In this document: positions 8,214 to 13,921 of the stretch, piece by piece | How the letters are laid out: each line of letters starts with the position of its first letter | Numbering within the stretch: position 1 is the stretch's first letter | Notes under the pieces: generated by a model | Database searches by the model: none | What the model saw: the letters and a program-made list of their open reading frames with translations, nothing else | Told to the model about the DNA's origin: nothing | Position numbers and translations under genes: made by a program | Origin: Chloroflexota bacterium | GTDB lineage: Bacteria; Chloroflexota; Dehalococcoidia; GIF9; UBA5629 | Direction of reading: 5' to 3' | Assembly: GCA_026389655.1 (NCBI GenBank) | Contig: JAPLHL010000030.1 | Coordinates: 1-15,726 of the forward strand | Length of the DNA: 15,726 nt

Positions 8214-8849
8214 ATGGATATTGTTGTAGACGATCCCGATATCAGGATAATAAGGCTGGAACTGGGACCTTATAATTCAAACTCATATATCGTAATCAGC
8301 AGGGCAACCGGAGACAGCCTGGTGGTTGATGCACCGTCGGAAGCTGAAGAGATATTGAAGCAGTTGAAAGGCACTAACCCGCGCTATATCGCATTGACTC
8401 ACAACCATATCGACCATATAGGAGCACTTAGACAGTTAAAATCAGAACTCAAAATACCACTGGCAGCACATCCTCTGGAAAATATCGGCCTGCCGGTATC
8501 CCTTGATATTCAGCTGAAAGATGATGATTCCCTTATTATAGGAGAATTGAAAATCAAAGCTCTTCATACGCCAGGGCATACACGGGGCAGCATGTGCTTC
8601 CTGGCAGGAAAATACCTGTTTGCGGGAGACACTATTTTCCCCGGCGGGCCCGGGTACACTTCAAGTCCATCGGATTTTGACCAAATAGTGCGCTCAATAG
8701 AAAAGAAGATACTTGCACTGCCGGCGGATACGGTTATTTACTCCGGGCATGGTGATTCAACCAAGCTTGGAGATGAAAAAGAGTCAATTGCTTTGTTTAT
8801 ATCCAGACCTCGTACGCCGGATCTCCACGGCAATATCGTGTGGTTATAA
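8214..8849 (+). CDS. MBL-fold metallo-hydrolase (glyoxalase II-like)
   Basis: A stand-alone metallo-beta-lactamase fold domain of 211 residues. All metal ligands are visible: H63, H65, D67 and H68 in THNHIDHIG, H123 in TPGHTRGSMCF, D140 in FAGDTIFPGG and H180 in YSGHGDST. The layout is that of glyoxalase II-like thioester or small-ester hydrolases, and the binuclear (Zn or Fe) site looks intact. There is no flavodoxin or rhodanese fusion, so it is not an FprA-type or persulfide dioxygenase fusion. The true substrate cannot be read from the sequence. The Shine-Dalgarno (GGGTG) is weak. No signal peptide is seen, so it should be cytoplasmic. Confidence 0.9.
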   Translation: MDIVVDDPDIRIIRLELGPYNSNSYIVISRATGDSLVVDAPSEAEEILKQLKGTNPRYIALTHNHIDHIGALRQLKSELKIPLAAHPLENIGLPVSLDIQLKDDDSLIIGELKIKALHTPGHTRGSMCFLAGKYLFAGDTIFPGGPGYTSSPSDFDQIVRSIEKKILALPADTVIYSGHGDSTKLGDEKESIALFISRPRTPDLHGNIVWL

Positions 8850-9027
8850 ACCGGTTGTATGCACAAGAGCCAGAAAATATCCATACACGCAAATCCCATT
8901 TTTACATAGAATATACAAGCGCTTAATACTTTATTAATATTTCAGGGATAAACTAATCATAGTAGAGTAACGTTATAAATTATGAATGGAGTATTAAATC
9001 GGGCCTTTATAATAGAAGGTGAGAAAA

Positions 9028-9375
9028 ATGCGTCAGAATTATTATTGTCCGAATTGTGGAACACCGGTTGTTGGCGGCGCAAGGTTCTGCATGGGCTGTG
9101 GCGTTAACTTCCAATGGATAGCACCATCCGAATTGGAGCAGTGCTCACCTGTATCCTATAAATTGCCCTCTTCTGATCAGCAAGACATTCCAACCGGACA
9201 GCAATCTTTACTTGATCAATCACCGCAATCAAGCCATCAGCCTGAATTGAATTCCGGCTCGCCCGCAGAAAAAAACAGCATGCCCTTTGAGGGACAGGAA
9301 TCGCTTCTAAGAACAGAAGTTTCGAAACTGCTGGGAAGCTTCTTCGACAAGCACGCCGGGCTCAACAAGGTATAG
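9028..9375 (+). CDS. Short zinc-ribbon protein
   Basis: A 115-residue protein with an N-terminal zinc ribbon, CPNCG-x9-CMGCG (C7, C10, C21, C24). A polar Gln/Ser/Pro-rich linker of about 50 residues is probably disordered. The C-terminal segment (SLLRTEVSKLLGSFFDK) is likely an amphipathic helix. Function unknown; a protein- or nucleic acid-binding adaptor is plausible. ATG 9028 is chosen because AAGGTGAG overlaps the alternative GTG at 9019 and is properly spaced only to the ATG. It is convergent with the arsenic cluster. Confidence 0.7.
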   Translation: MRQNYYCPNCGTPVVGGARFCMGCGVNFQWIAPSELEQCSPVSYKLPSSDQQDIPTGQQSLLDQSPQSSHQPELNSGSPAEKNSMPFEGQESLLRTEVSKLLGSFFDKHAGLNKV

Positions 9376-9411
9376 CAGGCTAATTCAAATTTTCTTCTGT
9401 TCTGCCTGCTA
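9373..9411. terminator. Inverted repeat between convergent genes, possible bidirectional terminator
   Basis: TAGCAGGC (9373-9380) and GCCTGCTA (9404-9411) are perfect 8-bp arms with a 23-nt loop, lying between two convergent genes. There is no clean T-run on either side, so a role in termination is only suggested by position. Confidence 0.3.
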
Positions 9412-9425
9412 CACCTGTAGAATAC

Positions 9426-9881
9426 TTATTTTACCAGGCCTTCAACTTTTATCAGGCCTTCAACGATATCGGCTGCATCCCACACTAGTTTTGGGCAGAG
9501 TTTTTGCGGAATGCCTTTCTTCATAGCTTCACGCAAGGCATACCTGTCGTTAACATCCAGGCCAAGCAGGTCCCTGCACACTATGGATCCATTTAGCGCC
9601 CTGAACTTTTCGGTAAATTCCCGTACCTTAGCGAAGGCTTCCCTGTGCGACTGCGAGCCATCGAGCGTTGTCATTCCGTATTTCAGCCCTATGACCATAA
9701 AGGCGCCCGTAACAGCTCCGCAGGTTTCGCCCATATGCCCCATTCCACCACCAAATCCGGCTGCAACCCTGTACGCCATGATCGGGTCCAGCCCGAAGTC
9801 GCCGCTGAATGCCGCTAAAACAGCCTGCGAGCAATTAAATCCTTCTTCGAAAGTGATCATTGCTTCATCAGCTTTGCCCAT
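9426..9881 (-). CDS. C_GCAxxG_C_C family redox-type protein
   Basis: A 151-residue member of the C_GCAxxG_C_C family, cysteine proteins thought to be redox-active or to carry a metal centre in anaerobes. The four spaced cysteines are C17 (GFNCSQAV), C54 (GETCGAVTG), C102 (VCRDLLG) and C129 (KLCP), with a glycine-rich GFGGGMGHMGE before the second. The Shine-Dalgarno AGGAGG is well placed 5 nt before the ATG. Only 14 bp separate it from arsM, so it is very likely the last gene of the ars operon. Its partner and reaction are not known; a thiol or electron supply to arsenic methylation is a possible role. Confidence 0.85.
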   Translation of the reverse strand: MGKADEAMITFEEGFNCSQAVLAAFSGDFGLDPIMAYRVAAGFGGGMGHMGETCGAVTGAFMVIGLKYGMTTLDGSQSHREAFAKVREFTEKFRALNGSIVCRDLLGLDVNDRYALREAMKKGIPQKLCPKLVWDAADIVEGLIKVEGLVK

Positions 9882-9895
9882 TTTGCCTCCTGTTC

Positions 9896-10732
9896 CTATT
9901 TTCCGGATTTTGTCGCGCTTACCTTGATGCTGCGTACTGCCTTTCCAACTCTGGCAAGGTCATCCTTTGAGACCTTCTCCTCTTCCAGTAACTGTTTCGC
10001 GGTCGGGTCCGTAGATACGAATTCAGTTCCGAAACTGGTCTCATCAATAACCTTTACATCGAGGAAACCGGCATTCTTTATGGAGTCCAGGTATGTTTCT
10101 TTCCTGGCAGCACCGGCAAGACAACTGATATACGCTGCAACCGACTTCTGGATGGACTCCGGCAGGTCCTCCACCAGAACAATATCAGATACCATCAGCC
10201 TGCCGCCGGGCTTCAAGGCCCGATAGGCCTCTTGAAAAACTTTATCTTTCTGCGGAGACAGGTTAATCACACAATTGGAGATGATAAGATTAACCTCGTT
10301 GTCAGCTACAGGGAGATTCTCTATCTCTCCCAGCCTGAACTCAACGTTTTCATAGCTGCCCTTAGCCGCATTCTCCCTGGCCTTCTCCAGCATCTCGGGA
10401 GTCATATCCACCCCTATCACCCTGCCGTTTTTTCCGACACGTTGCGCTGCCAGAAAACAATCGAAACCCGCTCCAGACCCGAGATCCAGCACCGTCTCTC
10501 CTTCCTTAATCGAGGCCAGCGCTACCGGATTGCCGCAGCCCAGCCCAAGGTTGGCGCCATCGGGAACTGAATTGACATCCTTGTCTGTGTAACCAACCGC
10601 CTTACTCGCTTCTTTGTTAACATCGATACCACAACAACCGCTGGTTTTCTGTGGTCCGCAGCAGGATCCACTCCCCTTGGCTACCTGGGCATATCCAAGC
10701 CTGACGGTTTTCCTGATCTCTTCTTCTTTCAT
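9896..10732 (-). CDS. arsM: Arsenite S-adenosylmethionine methyltransferase
   Basis: Transfers methyl groups from SAM to As(III), giving mono- to trimethylated arsenicals in the cytoplasm. The SAM fold motifs are VLDLGSGAGFDCFLAA (81-96), IGVDMT and KPGGRLMVSDIV. The three cysteines expected for As(III) binding are present: C66 (GLGCGNP), C154 (ISNCVINL) and C204 (YISCLAGA). The N-terminus adds two vicinal pairs, C24-C25 and C33-C34 (SCCGP, GCCGI), a common site for thiol-bound arsenic in the family. Length (278 aa) is typical of bacterial ArsM. AGGAG stands about 8 nt before the ATG. It follows the cysteine-rich gene by 37 bp and precedes the C_GCAxxG gene by 14 bp. Confidence 0.93.
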   Translation of the reverse strand: MKEEEIRKTVRLGYAQVAKGSGSCCGPQKTSGCCGIDVNKEASKAVGYTDKDVNSVPDGANLGLGCGNPVALASIKEGETVLDLGSGAGFDCFLAAQRVGKNGRVIGVDMTPEMLEKARENAAKGSYENVEFRLGEIENLPVADNEVNLIISNCVINLSPQKDKVFQEAYRALKPGGRLMVSDIVLVEDLPESIQKSVAAYISCLAGAARKETYLDSIKNAGFLDVKVIDETSFGTEFVSTDPTAKQLLEEEKVSKDDLARVGKAVRSIKVSATKSGK

Positions 10733-10769
10733 AATCTAACTCCTGGCGATAGTATTATTGTTTATCATT

Positions 10770-11021
10770 TCAGCAGCATTCTTTTTGTTTCTTGCCCATC
10801 TTCTCCGGCGAAGGCATGCACTTGCAGAAATCCTGCCAGTTCCAGCCTTTCTTATCCGGGTCGGACTTGTCGCCACAGCAGTCCGTAAACATCTCTTTCA
10901 TTTCCTCCGGGCTGGAAAATCCCTTGCACTTGCTTTGACAGAATTCATACCATGAGCGCTTTTCTTCACCCGCCATAGTACCACCTTCACCACCCGTCTT
11001 TTTAGTGTCTTCCTTTTCCAT
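10770..11021 (-). CDS. Small cysteine-rich protein with two internal repeats, in the ars operon
   Basis: Family not recognised. The 83 residues have eight cysteines (28, 32, 48, 49, 66, 68, 82, 83) and many charged residues, with no signal peptide or membrane span. The chain is an internal duplication. Both halves follow W-x2-F-C-...-C-...-SPE-x-M-x6-CC: residues 24-49 (W24, F27, C28, C32, P38, M41, C48-C49) and 62-83 (W62, F65, C66, C68, P72, M75, C82-C83). Vicinal Cys pairs also occur in the arsenic metallochaperone ArsD, so binding As(III) or another thiophilic metal for ArsM is a reasonable inference. A good Shine-Dalgarno (AGGAGAAAGGA) precedes the ATG. The gene lies between arsR and arsM. 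Confidence 0.8.
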   Translation of the reverse strand: MEKEDTKKTGGEGGTMAGEEKRSWYEFCQSKCKGFSSPEEMKEMFTDCCGDKSDPDKKGWNWQDFCKCMPSPEKMGKKQKECC

Positions 11022-11055
11022 TTCCTTTCTCCTTTTTGTATTTATTCTTACTACT

Positions 11056-11073
11056 ATTCGAAATATTTCGAAT
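11056..11073. promoter_or_regulatory. Perfect 18-bp palindrome, candidate ArsR operator
   Basis: ATTCGAAATATTTCGAAT is its own reverse complement. It lies in the 69-bp gap between arsR and the cysteine-rich gene. Its TTC-N10-GAA frame is shared with the palindrome at the arsR promoter. A TTTACA lies just upstream on the - strand, but no convincing -10 is seen. It could regulate an internal promoter. Confidence 0.5.
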
Positions 11074-11090
11074 TTTACTTGTAAAAAAAT

Positions 11091-11420
11091 TTAGGCAGTC
11101 ACAGCCGGCTTGAAGAAATCCTCCAGTGCCTTAATAATCTCCGGGTCTATCGAACAATCAATCCTCTGCCCATTCCTGTTCATTTTTATCAATCCAGCTC
11201 TATAGAGCTCCTTGAGATGATGCGACACTGTAGAGGGAGCAATCCCCAACGTACTGCCCAGCTTTCCCACACACTCGCAAACCTTATCATTCGAACAGCA
11301 CAATATGCCTTCCGGACTACCGGAGGCCAGACGCATGAATATCTTTAAGCGGTGTGGATTGGACAATGCCTTAAAAATATCGGCGTACCTCTGGACATCA
11401 TCTGTTTTACTTTTCGACAT
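11091..11420 (-). CDS. arsR: ArsR-family metalloregulatory repressor
   Basis: A 109-residue winged-helix repressor of the ArsR/SmtB family. It should bind DNA as a dimer and release it on binding arsenite or a similar thiophile. The fold is visible from FKALSNPHRLKIFMRL (16-31) to the recognition helix STLGIAPSTVSHHLKELYRAGLI (56-78). Candidate metal ligands are C41-C42, C48 and C50 (ILCCSNDKVCECVGKL). The C48-E-C50 part aligns with the usual ELCVCDL site, while the CC pair seven residues earlier is extra. No Shine-Dalgarno is present and a consensus -10 lies only 7 bp before the ATG, so translation is probably from a leaderless mRNA. It heads the arsenic operon. Confidence 0.92.
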   Translation of the reverse strand: MSKSKTDDVQRYADIFKALSNPHRLKIFMRLASGSPEGILCCSNDKVCECVGKLGSTLGIAPSTVSHHLKELYRAGLIKMNRNGQRIDCSIDPEIIKALEDFFKPAVTA

Positions 11421-11436
11421 TTCTAGAATTATAGAA
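11421..11436. promoter_or_regulatory. Palindrome over the arsR -10, candidate ArsR operator
   Basis: TTCTAGAATTATAGAA is a near-perfect inverted repeat (14 of 16 positions symmetric). It covers the -10 box and reaches the arsR start codon. A repressor bound here would block RNA polymerase, which fits autoregulation by ArsR. Confidence 0.55.
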
Positions 11437-11457
11437 CTATATTATTAAGTTTGTCAA
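11428..11457 (-). promoter_or_regulatory. Consensus sigma-70 promoter of arsR
   Basis: On the - strand, perfect TTGACA (11457-11452) and perfect TATAAT (11433-11428) are separated by 18 bp. Transcription should start at about the A of the arsR ATG. Confidence 0.8.
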
Positions 11458-11465
11458 GTGCTGAT

Positions 11466-12227
11466 TTATTTCGTTCCACAAATTATCCCGATTGAGCCGA
11501 TCATAAAAGGTAGCTTCAACGCTTTAGGGATAAAGCTCTCCTTACTGGTGTTGATGAATTCAATATTTTCCACACCCCAACTTCTAATGGTTTTAATTAA
11601 ATCATCGGGATCGCCATAGATATTTTTTACCAGGAACAGGTCCTGAAATACGAACTTTCCACCCTTTCTAACTACCCTGAGTGCTTCTTTGATGACGTCT
11701 CTTTTGTCCTTTGCATCATTTACCTCATGAAAAACGAAGTTGCTGACTGCAAGATCAAAATATTCGTCCGCAAAAGGCAAAGAGGAGGCGCTGGCCTTTT
11801 GAAATTCCATCCTGTCAACCACGCCTTCCACCTCTGCATTTTTCATGCAAATTTCCTTTGCATAGTCCCAGTTTGCGCCCCAATAATCTATCCCGGTAAC
11901 CCGGGCATTTTGATACATTTTTGCTACTTTAATGCCGAGTGCTCCATTGCCGCAACCTATATCAATCGCCCTCCCCTTTCCATTCCAATCCGTTCGCTCC
12001 AATACTAGATCGAGTATCCTTGTCTGGATATCACCGCCGGGCGAGAACTTGTGGTATGCATAGGCAAAATAAGCAAGATGTACGGCAAAGATGACTACTC
12101 CAATTAAGAAATACCAGGATACAAATAATAATGCCAGACAAATAACTATCATCACCGCCGGGACATAAATCAGCCTCTTTGATACCCAGTTACCATAGTT
12201 GGTTTTCCCTGAGAGATTTTCTGTCAT
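11466..12227 (-). CDS. Membrane-anchored SAM-dependent methyltransferase
   Basis: The N-terminus has two adjoining hydrophobic spans (about 19-40 and 41-58). A class I methyltransferase domain follows, with the SAM motif AIDIGCGNGALGI (87-99), an acidic residue in VTGIDYW, the motif IV region YFDLAVSNFVFHEV and VRKGGKFVFQDLF. The catalytic domain should face the cytoplasm. The ArsM cysteine triad is absent, so arsenite is not an obvious substrate; a lipid, quinone or small molecule is possible. It ends about 45 bp before the arsR start and appears to have its own promoter. There is no clear Shine-Dalgarno. It may be an independent neighbour rather than part of arsenic resistance. Confidence 0.8.
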   Translation of the reverse strand: MTENLSGKTNYGNWVSKRLIYVPAVMIVICLALLFVSWYFLIGVVIFAVHLAYFAYAYHKFSPGGDIQTRILDLVLERTDWNGKGRAIDIGCGNGALGIKVAKMYQNARVTGIDYWGANWDYAKEICMKNAEVEGVVDRMEFQKASASSLPFADEYFDLAVSNFVFHEVNDAKDKRDVIKEALRVVRKGGKFVFQDLFLVKNIYGDPDDLIKTIRSWGVENIEFINTSKESFIPKALKLPFMIGSIGIICGTK

Positions 12228-12262
12228 TATTATATTGCTACTCTATGAATATATTACTTGAA

Positions 12263-12271
12263 ATTATATCA
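12263..12271 (-). promoter_or_regulatory. Extended -10 promoter candidate for the membrane methyltransferase
   Basis: On the - strand TGATATAAT is a perfect extended -10 element, 35 nt before the start codon. The -35 is weak. Confidence 0.45.
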
Positions 12272-12357
12272 CCCCATACCCGCTATCTATCTAAAATCAC
12301 ATTCAATACGGAATTCAGCACAGGCCCCGGCACAGTTTTCAAAGCAGAAAAAAACAA

Positions 12358-12385
12358 GGCCGGCAGGGAATATTCCCTGCCGGCC
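12358..12385 (-). terminator. Intrinsic terminator of the first CrtC-like lipoprotein gene
   Basis: A perfect 28-bp palindrome (arms GGCCGGCAGGGA, centre ATAT/AATATT) is followed on the - strand by TTGTTTTTTTTCTGC, the T-tract of a strong rho-independent terminator. A smaller hairpin (CATAC-4 nt-GTATG, 12413-12426) lies between the stop codon and the terminator. Confidence 0.85.
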
Positions 12386-12454
12386 AAAAGGAGGAGGAGT
12401 ACCCAGTAAGACCATACCCTTGTATGACCCAAACTGACTGTTTATACTTTTCAA

Positions 12455-13588
12455 CTAGGGTATCATAAGCTCGTGAAGCAACGGGGTTTTGATATCTACC
12501 TTTTCCCCTGCTACATCCAGCTTAATATCGGCATCCGACAGGAACCGGAAGTAAGCCTTGCCCTCACCTTCTTTGGCGCCCCACGGCAATAGCGCCTCAA
12601 CTATATGGTTTAATTTATGAGAAATTGTTCCGGTGCAAGCCTTGCCTGCCACCCGGAGAACTAATGATTGAGGATATTTTGCGCCCGTAAATTTATCAGG
12701 CACAAAATCACTGGGTTCTGCCGTAATGTCAGTGGTCACATCCACCAGTTTGGATCCCTTATAGGCAAATATAACGGACGTCGGTTTTTTCCCAAGGGCT
12801 TCAACCATCTCACCTACCGAATATATAAATGTTTCATTCGGCAGGAATATGCGGCCCCAGTACCAGTAGTTATACATCTTTGAAAGTGCAATGTTGCCCC
12901 AGTTATGATCATGATAACCAGTACCTTTTACCGGGATCTCTTTCCCATTCAGAGTCAGCGTTCCCGTTACGGTGGCCCTGGGTTGAGCTATCGTCCAGCC
13001 GATCCACCTGTCCGGATTCTTTGTAAAATAAGACAGGCCACCCCCGGGATTTCTGAAAGACTCACAAAGAGTGTCGAATTTCAATTTGCAGCCCAGGTCC
13101 TTGTCCTTGAACTCGATGTCATAAGTTTGGATATTTCCTTTCAAATGGTTGGTCCCCATTGTCACGTCACATGTTTTTGTCGAGATATTGGTATCTTTCA
13201 CATCGAAAGGCACATCGACGCTCGTTTTCTTGCCATCCGGGTCATATATGGCAAACTGGATAAGGTGGGTTGTGTCGTTACCGATAAATTCCGGGGTAAC
13301 AACCTGCCAGGACGTAGAAAAGGAGTACCCGTTGTCGAAAGCAGCATCAAGGTACCACCATTCATAAATTGTGCCGTCCTTAGTATGCAGTGCATCATCT
13401 ACCTCGGAAGCAGTGAATAACCCCTTCGCTCCCGCCGATGCATCAATTGTCGGGGTAGTCCCAACCTGTTTAGCTTCAGGCGCAGGCGCAGGCACAGGCG
13501 CAGGCGTAGATACCGGCGCACAGGCAACCAGCGCAGATGCCAGAATGATGAAACAGCAAATTAGTAACCCAGCAAATTTAGACTTCAT
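12455..13588 (-). CDS. CrtC/AttH-like lipocalin-fold lipoprotein, copy 1
   Basis: A 377-residue lipoprotein. The signal peptide runs to the lipobox LVAC with lipidated C23. A Pro/Ala linker (PAPVPAPAPEA) follows, encoded by a GGCGCA-type repetitive stretch. The mature part matches the hydroxyneurosporene synthase (CrtC)/AttH family: EWWYLDAAFDNGYS (76-89), WIGWTIAQPRATVTGTL, the signature GYHDHNWGN (224-232) and a conserved end (YFRFLSDADIKLDV). Known relatives hydrate carotenoids or act as lipocalin-like cyclases (fungal Diels-Alderases). No carotenoid genes are nearby, so the substrate is open. It is probably held on the outer face of the membrane. AGGGAGGT gives a good ribosome site. The gene stands alone with its own terminator and has a tandem paralogue upstream. 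Confidence 0.82.
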   Translation of the reverse strand: MKSKFAGLLICCFIILASALVACAPVSTPAPVPAPAPEAKQVGTTPTIDASAGAKGLFTASEVDDALHTKDGTIYEWWYLDAAFDNGYSFSTSWQVVTPEFIGNDTTHLIQFAIYDPDGKKTSVDVPFDVKDTNISTKTCDVTMGTNHLKGNIQTYDIEFKDKDLGCKLKFDTLCESFRNPGGGLSYFTKNPDRWIGWTIAQPRATVTGTLTLNGKEIPVKGTGYHDHNWGNIALSKMYNYWYWGRIFLPNETFIYSVGEMVEALGKKPTSVIFAYKGSKLVDVTTDITAEPSDFVPDKFTGAKYPQSLVLRVAGKACTGTISHKLNHIVEALLPWGAKEGEGKAYFRFLSDADIKLDVAGEKVDIKTPLLHELMIP

Positions 13589-13641
13589 ACAACCTCCCTG
13601 ATTTATTTATTACCGTGAATTTTCCTGTAAAGACGTCCCTA

Positions 13642-13756
13642 TACCCATCAATTAGGGTGCGGTCTGCAACATAGTTCGATTAGATATTTTACACTCTGTA
13701 AATATTTTTAAATGTTAACAATATATAGTGAAAAATGCAATGCCCGTGGACAATAG
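13642..13756 (-). promoter_or_regulatory. Conserved upstream block of copy 1 (promoter and leader)
   Basis: About 115 bp are clearly homologous to the block before copy 2. It holds TAAAAT on the - strand (13691-13686) as the likely -10, the palindrome TGTTAACA (13713-13720), and a leader of about 97 nt to the ATG. No well-spaced -35 is seen: TTAACA is 21 bp from the -10. The remaining gene-free bases to 13921 hold the terminator and 3' region of copy 2. Confidence 0.5.
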
Positions 13757-13825
13757 CCTGTTTTATCCGGCTGCAATAATTTACCCGGTGGACTAATTGA
13801 GTCATTTCAAAGCAATAAAACACGA

Positions 13826-13853
13826 GGCCGGCAGGGAATAATCCCTGCCGGCC
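13826..13853 (-). terminator. Intrinsic terminator of the second CrtC-like lipoprotein gene
   Basis: Twelve-bp arms identical to those of the first terminator (GGCCGGCAGGGA and its complement) enclose an ATAA loop. On the - strand it is followed by TCGTGTTTTATTGC, a poorer T-tract. A conserved small hairpin (13880-13893) precedes it. Confidence 0.7.
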
Positions 13854-13921
13854 AAAGGAGGAGGCACCCCAATCATGGCCACACTCTTGTATGACCTCCA
13901 CTAACTGTCTATACTTTTCAT

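Noticed and set aside
8917..8924. AAGCGCTT palindrome after the MBL gene as a terminator
   Set aside because: Only a 4-bp arm with no loop or T-tract.
9008..9013. TATAAT just before the zinc-ribbon gene as a -10 box
   Set aside because: A transcript starting from it would begin inside or after the Shine-Dalgarno, and no -35 is present.
10232..10570. 112-codon open frame opposite arsM
   Set aside because: Antisense to a clear arsM gene, with no family features.
12179..12409. 76-codon + strand open frame in the gap after the membrane methyltransferase start
   Set aside because: It runs through the methyltransferase start and the terminator palindrome, has no ribosome site and looks non-protein-like.
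12905..13420. 171-codon open frame opposite the first lipoprotein gene
   Set aside because: It lies antisense within a well-supported lipoprotein gene, has no ribosome site, and resembles no family.
13478..13508. GGCGCA-type short repeats as a microsatellite or CRISPR-like element
   Set aside because: They simply encode the Pro/Ala linker after the lipobox.
13689..13901. 70-codon - strand open frame between the two lipoprotein genes
   Set aside because: It runs through the terminator hairpin and the conserved promoter block, and has no ribosome site.
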